From contig NZ_KB890740.1 in assembly GCF_000373245.1 (NCBI RefSeq), forward strand, positions 58,462 through 122,461: a stretch of 64,000 bases of DNA, read 5' to 3'. Each line of letters starts with the position of its first letter. Within the stretch, counting starts at the first letter, position 1. The position numbers were made by a program, and so were the translations under genes. Positions 38,627 through 46,182 of this stretch are shown piece after piece. This stretch comes from Echinicola pacifica DSM 19836. GTDB taxonomy: Bacteria > Bacteroidota > Bacteroidia > Cytophagales > Cyclobacteriaceae. The notes under the pieces are model-generated. The model worked only from the letters and a program-made list of their open reading frames with translations. It ran no database searches and was not told where the DNA came from.

Positions 38627-39607
38627 TTAAAATTTACTTTTCGAGTCGATCAAGGATTGGTCACCCCGCTGATGTCTGGCAAAATTGAACCCAGGATGTA
38701 CGGCATATGCTCCATACTCCCCATCCTTATTCAATGCCAGAAATCCTGCCTGGATATTTTCTATGCCTTTATTTTTACTTATCAGTCTTTTGACCGCTTC
38801 TTCACATGCTTCCTGAGGGCTCCAGCCTTGTCTCATCAGCTCCACTATCAGGAAGCTTCCACATATCTTGATGATGGATTCGCCTAAGCCAGTAGCTGTG
38901 GCTGCCCCCACTTCATTGTCCACATACAGTCCCGCACCGATGATCGGGCTGTCTCCTACTCTACCGTGCATCTTATACGACAGCCCACTTGTGGTACAGG
39001 AGCCAGCCATATTTCCATTTTCGTCAATCCCAATCATCCCGATGGTATCGTGGTTTTCTATATTTATAATGGGCTTGTATTCCGATTTTACCTTCCAGTT
39101 TTCATAGGCTTTGGCAGCCTTTGGGCTCAGTTCTTCTTTCTCGATTGGGAACCCCTCTTGAATAGCAAACTGCCTGGCTCCTTCTCCTGCCAGCATCACA
39201 TGGGGAGTGTCTTCCATCACCTTTCGCGCAAGCGTAATCGGATGTTTTACCTGACGCACAAAGCACACAGATCCACAAGAACCATCACCTTTCATAATAG
39301 AAGCATCCAAGGTAACAATCCCTTCACGATCAGGAAGACCTTGCAGGCCTACAGACAAATTGCTCAAGTCTGACTCAGTGACCTTCACTCCTTGCTCCAC
39401 CGCATCCACAATATTTCCGGTGCTCTCCAGCACTTCCCAGGCCTTGTCATTGGCGGCCATCCCATGGTTCCAGGTCGATAAGATCAAGGGCTTTTGTGCT
39501 TCCTTTTTGGTTTTTGCAAATCCCTCTAAACTTGTCCCTAAAGCTCCTGGAATGACCAGTGCAGATGACAATATTGATTTCTTTAAAAATTCTCTTCTAT
39601 CAGACAT
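38627..39607 (-). CDS. Tat-exported N4-(beta-N-acetylglucosaminyl)-L-asparaginase / isoaspartyl peptidase family
   Basis: A 326-residue Ntn-hydrolase precursor. The N-terminus has a twin-arginine signal (DRREFLKKS, then a hydrophobic stretch to about 25), so it should be exported folded by Tat. The self-cleaving site is NHDTIGM, with the catalytic Thr188 becoming the N-terminus of the beta chain. GRVGDSPIIGAGLYVD and AAATATGLGE complete the substrate pocket and are those of the aspartylglucosaminidase group. It may remove Asn-linked GlcNAc from glycopeptides, or cleave isoaspartyl bonds. It is co-transcribed with cutC (7-nt gap). The product's export route matches the tatA gene at 57.4 kb. 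Confidence 0.94.
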   Translation of the reverse strand: MSDRREFLKKSILSSALVIPGALGTSLEGFAKTKKEAQKPLILSTWNHGMAANDKAWEVLESTGNIVDAVEQGVKVTESDLSNLSVGLQGLPDREGIVTLDASIMKGDGSCGSVCFVRQVKHPITLARKVMEDTPHVMLAGEGARQFAIQEGFPIEKEELSPKAAKAYENWKVKSEYKPIINIENHDTIGMIGIDENGNMAGSCTTSGLSYKMHGRVGDSPIIGAGLYVDNEVGAATATGLGESIIKICGSFLIVELMRQGWSPQEACEEAVKRLISKNKGIENIQAGFLALNKDGEYGAYAVHPGFNFARHQRGDQSLIDSKSKF

Positions 39608-40041
39608 ACCCTCTATATTTTTTTCTCTAATTATTATTTCTCTGTGATTCTTCTAGCCTCCGATTCCTATAGGATTTATATAAGCCATGAATGATCCCCT
39701 ACCCTCTAACCAATTTAATTACTTATTTAGGCAAGGGCTACGATTCGGTAAAATTTAAATTCCTGGGTGATACCATCATGAGATGCTCCTATTTTATGAA
39801 TAAGGCCCATCTTGATCTCGAAAAATAGAAAATTTTAAAGAGAAAAAATATTTTGATCTCTGAATTAATGCATTTTTTCACTAAACTAAACGGATATAGC
39901 AATATTTTTTTCAGAAGATTTTCTTTAAACTTCTGTATTTCCGTTAAGAAAAGGAAGTCACCAAGAACACCTTTCATTTATCAATAAGCTATATATCTAT
40001 TAAAAGCGAGGAAGAAATAATCGAGGCTTGGGTAGCAAAAA
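39608..40041. other. Intergenic region, nothing recognised
   Basis: AT-rich DNA upstream of the asparaginase gene. A 62-codon minus-strand frame (39789-39977) is rich in Phe, Lys and Ile, as expected from AT-rich non-coding DNA. Confidence 0.5.
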
Positions 40042-40066
40042 ATCCTGCTCCAAAGTGGAGCAGGAT
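40042..40066 (-). terminator. Terminator of the OmpA-like/TPR lipoprotein gene
   Basis: A perfect 11-bp stem, ATCCTGCTCCA (40042-40052) and TGGAGCAGGAT (40056-40066), loop 3 nt, followed on the minus strand by six T. Confidence 0.9.
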
Positions 40067-40091
40067 CGTTTTTACGCTAATAAGCTCTTCC

Positions 40092-41897
40092 TTAAAGGAT
40101 GGCTTCTATAAATGCAGGATCTTTGAAGTAATCTCTAAATTCCAGGTCAGTGGCCGCCCTATTTTTCAAATAAGGGCTACGATTGATGGCCTTTTTTAGG
40201 TTTTCAAACAATCGCTCTTCATCATGATTATTCGCTGCCACGAGTGCGAGACCGTAAAAAGCATAGCCATAATTCATATTGGCTAAGGCGCTCTGCTCAA
40301 AAGCAATAGCAGCCTCCGCATATTCCTCCGCCAGATAGAATGCTAAGCCCTTATTAAATAAGTTCACCTCGGTGGCCGGAGCCTTGGAAAGGCGCAAAGT
40401 GGCTAGTTTATAATCTCCCCTTAGGATATCCAGAGCTCCCCTTTTGCCCTCATTGATGGCATTTAGCAAAGCTTGGTCTTTGGACAGGGAATTGGCCTCT
40501 GAAATCTCCAGGTAAGCGGCATCATAATCACCCCACATAAGGTAGGCCTGGCCCATATTATGACGGGCGTAGGCACTTTCATTGATTTCGTAGGACATAC
40601 GGAACATCCTCATGGCCTCATTTACCTTTTGATTCTTATCACTTATTCGATTCATCCTATGCGCCTGATTGAGGTAGACCACGCCAAGATTATTATAGGC
40701 CAATGCTGAACCATGTAAGGATAGCATTGCCTCATATAAAATTTGTCTTTCTTTCAAGCCTGGATTTAGCTCCGCTGCCCGGGCAAGTTCTGCCTCAGTA
40801 AGCTCATCTCCCTTGGCGGTGCCATTTATATAAGAATGGGCTAAGCCGCTAATTTCCGGATCACTACTTCTATCTTGCTCCAGCATCACAGTCACTCGAG
40901 CCATCTGCATATCGGCAAATTTCTCCCTGGACAATATAGTATAAGAAGGAAGTAGCTTCATGCGGTTTATCTTGCCTTCATAGCTGTCCTCGGAATATAT
41001 AATATCGAAATACTTATCACGCTCCTTCATATCAATATTCTCAAAGGTGCGCAGCAGGTGCCTAAAGAGCAACCAATCCTGCTTAGGGTCCACTATTTTT
41101 ATATTTACTGCATTAGGATCCCCTTTGTATCCGTTTTCACTTAGGTAATTTACCAACCATACTTCCACCTGATGGGCTCGGTCATTGCTGAGTGTCGCAA
41201 AGTCTTCCTCATCTGGAGAGCACATCCCAGAGATGCTTACCTGTTGGATTTTTTGTCCCTTGGCGATGATCTGATTTAGCTCATCTTCCAGTCGAGCATT
41301 TTTGCTGGATCCCTGAGCATAGGAAGAATTTTTAGCGAAATAATAACTTAATTCTCTAGCGGCCAGGTTAAGGAAGTCTTCTTCATAGCTCATATATGCC
41401 CCCACATCGGGAATATTCTCCCCAACGGCAAACTGTCCCACACGAGTAAGTTCGGGAGTGGAGACTATCCCTTTGGCTAGGCTGATATTGGGTGTAGAGA
41501 CTGAATTGCCAGAAGTGGATTCCTGAAGGAGTCCCTTCACCTGTAGTTCTCCGCGATCCATCCCTTCCAGATAGGGGAAGGATAAAGTGCGGATAACCTG
41601 CGCCGTCTGGCCAGGTGCAGATAGGTCCTCATGAGTTATTTTAATTTCCTCCAGCGGGAGGGCACCTTCGCCATACTGAAACTCGGGCAAGATGAGGTAA
41701 AACCTCTCCTCGGTGATGGTTCCTGCGGGAATGGTGGCACGTAATTTGAATCGCACAGAATCATTGTGCATCCTTAGAGGTTGTTTGTCCACGGTAATTT
41801 CGCTCATGGCATCTCCTTGAGTTAGAGAACGGCTGCTGCATGACATCCAAATCGCTGAAATGCAAATCATTACTACCACCGCTATCTTTCTAATCAT
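40092..41897 (-). CDS. OmpA-like and TPR-repeat lipoprotein
   Basis: A 601-residue lipoprotein. The start at 41897 is chosen because it gives a compact signal, MIRKIAVVVMICISAIWMSC; starts at 41957 or 41909 would overlap or abut the divergent gene's promoter. After a beta-rich N-terminal half comes an OmpA-C-like stretch (ISGMCSPDEEDFATLSNDRAHQVEVWLVNYLSENG), where the sequence recalls peptidoglycan-binding or periplasmic OmpA domains. A C-terminal array of TPR-like helices follows (AYNNLGVVYLNQAH, SAYARHNMGQAYLMWGDYDAAYLEI, LFNKGLAFYLAEEYAEAAIAFEQ). It is probably at the outer membrane, facing the periplasm. The function is not known. It is divergent from the PspC gene. Confidence 0.8.
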   Translation of the reverse strand: MIRKIAVVVMICISAIWMSCSSRSLTQGDAMSEITVDKQPLRMHNDSVRFKLRATIPAGTITEERFYLILPEFQYGEGALPLEEIKITHEDLSAPGQTAQVIRTLSFPYLEGMDRGELQVKGLLQESTSGNSVSTPNISLAKGIVSTPELTRVGQFAVGENIPDVGAYMSYEEDFLNLAARELSYYFAKNSSYAQGSSKNARLEDELNQIIAKGQKIQQVSISGMCSPDEEDFATLSNDRAHQVEVWLVNYLSENGYKGDPNAVNIKIVDPKQDWLLFRHLLRTFENIDMKERDKYFDIIYSEDSYEGKINRMKLLPSYTILSREKFADMQMARVTVMLEQDRSSDPEISGLAHSYINGTAKGDELTEAELARAAELNPGLKERQILYEAMLSLHGSALAYNNLGVVYLNQAHRMNRISDKNQKVNEAMRMFRMSYEINESAYARHNMGQAYLMWGDYDAAYLEISEANSLSKDQALLNAINEGKRGALDILRGDYKLATLRLSKAPATEVNLFNKGLAFYLAEEYAEAAIAFEQSALANMNYGYAFYGLALVAANNHDEERLFENLKKAINRSPYLKNRAATDLEFRDYFKDPAFIEAIL

Positions 41898-41944
41898 ATA
41901 ATCAGGCATGAGGTTATTTATTAGAAAATTCATTATATTTTGAT

Positions 41945-41952
41945 TACTTTTG
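41945..41952 (+). promoter_or_regulatory. -7 element of the PspC gene
   Basis: TACTTTTG matches TAnnTTTG, 22 nt before the ATG at 41975. No TTG at the standard distance. Confidence 0.5.
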
Positions 41953-41974
41953 GACAATTATTTAAAGTCGAATT

Positions 41975-42193
41975 ATGGAAAAGCTTAAGATATTCTTCGA
42001 AGACCGTGCGTTTGGTGTATGCTCCAAACTTGGGGAAAAACTAAACTTCCCCATTGACAGTATTCGTTTATTCTTTATATATACCTCATTTATCACGATG
42101 GGTTCTCCTATTATAGTCTATGTCACCATGGCAATGATGATGAAAATCCGGAAATATTTCAGAAAGAGCAATAATCCAATTTTATTTGATTAG
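41975..42193 (+). CDS. Small stand-alone PspC-domain membrane protein
   Basis: A 72-residue protein that is almost exactly one PspC domain: the basic-aromatic N-terminal segment (FEDRAFGVCSKLGEKLNFP), followed by hydrophobic helices (SIRLFFIYTSFITMG, PIIVYVTMAMMM) and a basic tail. PspC partners PspB in the phage-shock response of enterobacteria; in Bacteroidota small PspC proteins are common without other psp genes, and their role is unknown. Its last 4 nt overlap the end of the convergent glycosyltransferase gene, so the transcripts would collide. It faces away from the OmpA-like lipoprotein gene. Confidence 0.88.
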   Translation: MEKLKIFFEDRAFGVCSKLGEKLNFPIDSIRLFFIYTSFITMGSPIIVYVTMAMMMKIRKYFRKSNNPILFD

Positions 42194-43203
42194 AGTTCCT
42201 GGTATCTTTTCTTTCCTGCCAAATAGTATTTTATAACAATTGAATTGATATAAGACCGTCTATTTTCGGCTTGGGAAGGCAATTTTGATGCCAAATACTT
42301 TGACTTTTTTATCTTCGATTTCATTTTGAAGAAATCCCTGTACCCTTTCAGCACTGCTTTGGTCTGATCTCCTTTGCCGGTCAGCGCCAGGTACAGTCCG
42401 GCAAAGCTGTCCATACCCATTCTTAGCACAAATAACAGCAGAAAACGGGAGCTATGCAGGTTTTTATATAGCATCAGCAGGTTATTTCGCATATTGAGGT
42501 AAGTCTTGAATGAACTCGTGCGGGACAAGGTCCCCCCACCCAGATGGTACACGCTGACCTTTCCGAGGTAGCCAAGCTTCCAGCCGGCCATCGTCCATCG
42601 CCAGCAGAGATCGATCTCCTCCATATGTGCAAAAAACTCATCGTCAAAGCCCTGCTCCTCAAAGAAAGCCTCTGCTCTAAGAGCAAAACATGCTCCCGAA
42701 GTCCAGGATACTTCCAGCGTATCATCATACTGGCCCCGGTCCTCCTCTATCTCATCGAGGATCCTCCCACGGCAATAAGGATAGCCCAACTGGTCAATAA
42801 AACCTCCTCCAGCTCCAGCATAATCATACTGGTTCGGGTTTTGAAAAGAAAGGATTTTTGGCTGTACGGCCACATGGTCTGGATGAGCATCCAGAAAATC
42901 CACAAGGGATCTATCCCATAATGGACTGACTTTTACATCAGAATTGAGCAATACAAAATACTCGTAAGCACCTTGGAGCCTCGCCAAAGCCTCGTTATAG
43001 CCCTTGCTATACCCATAGTTTTGGGAAAGTGCCAGGACCTGTAAATCAGGGTAATGCCTGGCCAAAAAATCAATAGAATCATCCGAGCTGTGATTATCAG
43101 CAATGATAATTTCAAAAAAACTCTCAGTCAATAAAGTAGGAAGGAACTGCCTGAGCATTTCCTTCCCATTATAATTCAAAATGACTATTGCGGCCTTTCT
43201 CAT
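42190..43203 (-). CDS. Glycosyltransferase family 2
   Basis: A 337-residue enzyme of the GT2 (GT-A fold) type that transfers a sugar from a nucleotide donor. Motifs: VILNYNGKEMLRQFLP at the N-terminus, IIADNHSSDDS (nucleotide binding), LNSDVKVSP (the D-x-D-like metal site), SWTSGACFALRAEAF and FFAHMEEIDLCWRW (the ED-W acceptor motif) near the end of the domain. A C-terminal tail of about 90 residues is basic with hydrophobic parts and may sit at the membrane. It resembles rhamnosyltransferase-like enzymes of surface polysaccharide synthesis. It is the last gene of an operon hisS-ybaB-GT2, overlapping the ybaB stop by 4 nt. Confidence 0.93.
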   Translation of the reverse strand: MRKAAIVILNYNGKEMLRQFLPTLLTESFFEIIIADNHSSDDSIDFLARHYPDLQVLALSQNYGYSKGYNEALARLQGAYEYFVLLNSDVKVSPLWDRSLVDFLDAHPDHVAVQPKILSFQNPNQYDYAGAGGGFIDQLGYPYCRGRILDEIEEDRGQYDDTLEVSWTSGACFALRAEAFFEEQGFDDEFFAHMEEIDLCWRWTMAGWKLGYLGKVSVYHLGGGTLSRTSSFKTYLNMRNNLLMLYKNLHSSRFLLLFVLRMGMDSFAGLYLALTGKGDQTKAVLKGYRDFFKMKSKIKKSKYLASKLPSQAENRRSYINSIVIKYYLAGKKRYQEL

Positions 43204-43535
43204 CCAAACATTTTGCCGAGATCCATACCTGGAATATTAGGCATCATCCCCTCAGTGGCTTTTTTCATTTCTTCCTGGATCTGCTGCTCCACATTTTCAT
43301 AGGCCTTATTGGCTGCTGCCACGATCAGGTCTTTGACCATATCTCTATCTTCAGGTTTCAGCAGACTTTCATCGATCTGGATGTCCAGCATCTTACGATG
43401 TCCATTGACGATTACCTTCACCATTCCTGCTCCTGATTCCCCTTCGGCAGTAAGATGAACGAGCTCAGCCTGCTTTTCTTTCACCTTGGCCTGGGCTTCC
43501 TTCACCTTATTCATCATATTCATAAAATCAAACAT
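43200..43535 (-). CDS. YbaB/EbfC family nucleoid-associated protein
   Basis: A 111-residue DNA-binding protein of the YbaB/EbfC family, which binds DNA as a dimer with a tweezer shape. The helix MNKVKEAQAKVKEKQAELVHLTAEGES, the strand GMVKVIVNGHRKMLDIQID and the helix DMVKDLIVAAANKAYENVEQQIQEEM are all typical. The C-terminus is Met/Pro/Gly-rich, as often in this family. In many bacteria ybaB is linked to recR and dnaX; here it instead follows hisS by 28 nt and overlaps GT2. Confidence 0.95.
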   Translation of the reverse strand: MFDFMNMMNKVKEAQAKVKEKQAELVHLTAEGESGAGMVKVIVNGHRKMLDIQIDESLLKPEDRDMVKDLIVAAANKAYENVEQQIQEEMKKATEGMMPNIPGMDLGKMFG

Positions 43536-43563
43536 ACTTTCTTCTTTTAGTGTCCAAACTAGA

Positions 43564-44934
43564 TTACGCCTTTATTAATGTGATGGCTTCCGCCAGATCA
43601 TACATAGACTGATCGCCAGTATGCAGGTTTTTTAAGGTTACTTTATTTTGATCTATTTCCTCATCCCCAATCATTATTACAAAAGGGATGTTTTTCTTAT
43701 CAGCGTAGTGGAATTGCTTCTTCACCTTGACCTCATCAGGATAGATCTCCGAGGAAAGACCAGCCTGTCGCAGCGCATTGAGCACTTTCAGCCCGTATTT
43801 TTTACCTTTCTCATCAAAATATCCAATCATCACTTCTGTGGATCGCTCCTGATCCGCCGGGAATAGTGATAATTCTTCCAGCACATCATAGATTCGATCC
43901 ACCCCAAAAGAAAATCCTACACCCGACACCCCTTCCAGGCCAAATACGCCTGTCAGATTATCATAACGACCTCCCCCACTTACGGATCCTATGGACACCT
44001 TGTTTACTTTCACCTCAAAGATGGCGCCTGTATAATAAGAAAGCCCTCGGGCCAGGACCAAATCCAGCTCCACATGAGCCTCATCTTCACCGTATTCAGC
44101 CAATAATGCAAATACCTCCTCCAATTCTCTTACGCCCTTGGTTCCTTCTTCGCTAGAAGCTAGAAATCCCTTAAGAAACTCCAATTTATCAGCATTGGAG
44201 CCTTTTTGAGAAATTACAGGCTCCAGTTTGTCGATAGAAGGCTGAGCAAATCCCCGCTGTAGCAGTTCTTCCTGGACCTTTTCCCAGCCGATCTTATCCA
44301 GCTTATCGATGGCCACACAGAGTTGTCCTTCTTTACCCGGCTCCCCGATCACTTCGGATAGTCCTGTTAGTATTTTTCTGTTATTGATCTTGATATCATA
44401 ATCAGTGAGCTTCAGATGGGCAAATACCCTTCTGATCATAAGGAGGATCTCCACCTCACAGATCAGGCTGTCCGTGCCCACCACATCGGCATCACACTGA
44501 TAAAACTCCCGATAACGGCCCTTCTGAGGGCGGTCTGCCCGCCATACTGGCTGAATCTGAAATCGCTTAAAGGGATAAGTAATCTCATTCCTATTCATCA
44601 CCACATACCTAGCAAAAGGCACAGTAAGGTCATATCGAAGGCCTTTCTCGGCGATTTTTGGGAGCATCGCTGCTGTCCCCGCATCCAGATCAGTGGCATT
44701 TACCTTCTTTAGGTAATCCCCACTATTGAGGATCTTATACAATAATTGATCCCCCTCATCTCCATACTTGCCTGTAAGTACTGAGAGGTTCTCCATCGAT
44801 GGAGTCTCCAGCTGCTGATAGCCAAAAAGCCTAAAAGTATCTTTAATAGTATCTAAAATATAATTCCTGCGCGCCATTTGGCTGGGGCCAAAGTCACGAG
44901 TTCCTTTTGGTAGCGATGGTTTTTGGATGCTCAT
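43564..44934 (-). CDS. hisS: Histidine-tRNA ligase
   Basis: A 456-residue class II aminoacyl-tRNA synthetase that charges tRNA-His. Motif 1 lies in LPKGTRDFGPSQMARRNYIL, motif 2 in RYDLTVPFARYVV and the FQIQPVWRADRPQKGRYREFYQCDADVVG block, the histidine-specific loop in ARGLSYYTGAIFEV, and motif 3 in GVSGVGFSFGVDRI. The C-terminal anticodon-binding domain follows (VLNALRQAGLSSEIYPDEVKVKKQFHYADKKNIPFVIMIGDEE). Its length is normal. It is the first gene of an operon with ybaB and GT2, with a very short leader. Confidence 0.98.
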   Translation of the reverse strand: MSIQKPSLPKGTRDFGPSQMARRNYILDTIKDTFRLFGYQQLETPSMENLSVLTGKYGDEGDQLLYKILNSGDYLKKVNATDLDAGTAAMLPKIAEKGLRYDLTVPFARYVVMNRNEITYPFKRFQIQPVWRADRPQKGRYREFYQCDADVVGTDSLICEVEILLMIRRVFAHLKLTDYDIKINNRKILTGLSEVIGEPGKEGQLCVAIDKLDKIGWEKVQEELLQRGFAQPSIDKLEPVISQKGSNADKLEFLKGFLASSEEGTKGVRELEEVFALLAEYGEDEAHVELDLVLARGLSYYTGAIFEVKVNKVSIGSVSGGGRYDNLTGVFGLEGVSGVGFSFGVDRIYDVLEELSLFPADQERSTEVMIGYFDEKGKKYGLKVLNALRQAGLSSEIYPDEVKVKKQFHYADKKNIPFVIMIGDEEIDQNKVTLKNLHTGDQSMYDLAEAITLIKA

Positions 44935-44951
44935 TAATCAAAATTTTTGCC

Positions 44952-44959
44952 CAAAGGTA
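44952..44959 (-). promoter_or_regulatory. hisS -7 promoter element
   Basis: TACCTTTG on the minus strand, an exact TAnnTTTG match, 17 nt before the hisS start. A near-TTG (TCG) sits 19 nt upstream. Confidence 0.5.
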
Positions 44960-45101
44960 TAAAATATGCATGAATTAGCGAAGGGTTTGTTGAGGATAGC
45001 CCTATCAGAAATATCTCCCAGGCGTATTAACTGGTATTTTGACTAGCGGTTTTATATTTTTTTCGCGCCGGGGGCGAAAAGCAAGGCTCCTAAAAATGAA
45101 A

Positions 45102-45123
45102 AAAACCGCCATAGGACGGTTTT
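45102..45123 (-). terminator. Terminator of the small 70-residue gene
   Basis: AAAACCG (45102-45108) pairs with CGGTTTT (45117-45123); on the minus strand a run of seven T follows. Confidence 0.7.
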
Positions 45124-45202
45124 CATTTGCTCTCTTTTCTTTGAAAGGAGTATTCTTTTATAGTAGGTTTTCTCCAAATTATCCTTGGCTTGGGGGTGAA
45201 AA

Positions 45203-45415
45203 TTATAACATCAAAGCACTTCTGATCCCCTCAGCAAGTTTCTTACCTAAGGAATTTCCTTCAGACTTAGGACTCGCAATAGTTTCGATGGACTTCATGG
45301 TGGTCTTTGTTCGGATGATTTCCCACACGTTTTCCCTGGCTTCTCTTTCATTTGACGCTTCAGTATGAATCTGAAACTCCACATCATTGATCTCGATCTT
45401 AATTAAATATTTCAT
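45203..45415 (-). CDS. Small hypothetical protein, 70 residues
   Basis: I do not recognise the family. The start at 45415 (MKYLIKIEIND) is preferred: the residues upstream in the frame look like leader sequence. The protein reads as two or three short strands and a helix (YLIKIEINDVEFQIHTEAS, NEREARENVWEIIRTKTTM), with a Lys/Ser/Gly-rich middle and a last helix (SLGKKLAEGIRSAL). The alternation of hydrophobic and charged residues is protein-like. It has its own terminator and a well-formed upstream promoter, which supports a real gene. It has no neighbours in the same transcript. Confidence 0.65.
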   Translation of the reverse strand: MKYLIKIEINDVEFQIHTEASNEREARENVWEIIRTKTTMKSIETIASPKSEGNSLGKKLAEGIRSALML

Positions 45416-45544
45416 GGTACATTGGTTTAGGTAAATACTATAAAACTTTCTTTTTAGCATTTATTACACTAAAGTGTCACCTTTCGTCATACACGACATT
45501 CATCTCTTGTAAAATGTATTTCGAAATAATTTTATTGTATTTCA

Positions 45545-45573
45545 CAAATATAGTGAATTATTATCAAACCCAA
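45545..45573 (-). promoter_or_regulatory. Putative promoter of the 70-residue gene
   Basis: On the minus strand, TTG (45571-45573), 18 nt, TATATTTG (45545-45552). It implies a leader of about 130 nt, long for this genome. Confidence 0.5.
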
Positions 45574-46154
45574 TTTTTTATGGAATTTCCACTATGAAGT
45601 CAGGCTCAATAATAAGTTAATTTACTAAAAATACTTTTCTCAACTCACCTCCTTTACACCTCATATATTACCAAAAATAATACCAAAACTATCGGTTCCA
45701 CCGAGGCAGGAGGACAGAAATATGGCTTTACGCCTGAAATTACAGGATACCGCACTCCATTTCCCCGGTAGAATTAGTATTTATCGCGCATTTAATAGCT
45801 ACTGAATAGGGAAAAGTAGGGGTCAGGAAGAGTTACTATCTATAAGGAATGGCTAATCCGCAAAAGCTAGCTGGCTGCAGGAGGAGATCAGAATGATGGA
45901 TTTGGATAAAAGGGGCGAAAAACAGAAAAAAAGGAAGTACCTATAAAATGTAGCTTATTGCGCTTGAAAAATTCTAAAAACCTAGGTAAATTTAGCCTAG
46001 GTACTGGTAAATTATTTATTTATCCATAAATATTTACCATTTGGCTTGTATTGAAAAAGGCTATAAAAACTTATATGAAGCAAAAAATAATTTTTTTTTT
46101 AGCAGATGGCTTTAAAGTTTATTTAGGCTTAACAAGATAACCAAATTTTCTTTG
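45574..46154. other. Intergenic region upstream of typA with a repeated CCTAGGTA
   Basis: No gene is seen. CCTAGGTA occurs twice (45981-45988 and 45996-46003), spaced 15 bp apart. Each copy contains the palindrome CCTAGG. They lie about 150-175 nt before the typA promoter element. Confidence 0.4.
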
Positions 46155-46162
46155 TACTTTTG
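46155..46162 (+). promoter_or_regulatory. typA -7 promoter element
   Basis: TACTTTTG matches TAnnTTTG exactly, 20 nt before the ATG at 46183. The -33 element is not clear. Confidence 0.55.
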
Positions 46163-46182
46163 CAACTTAATTAATCCTTATC

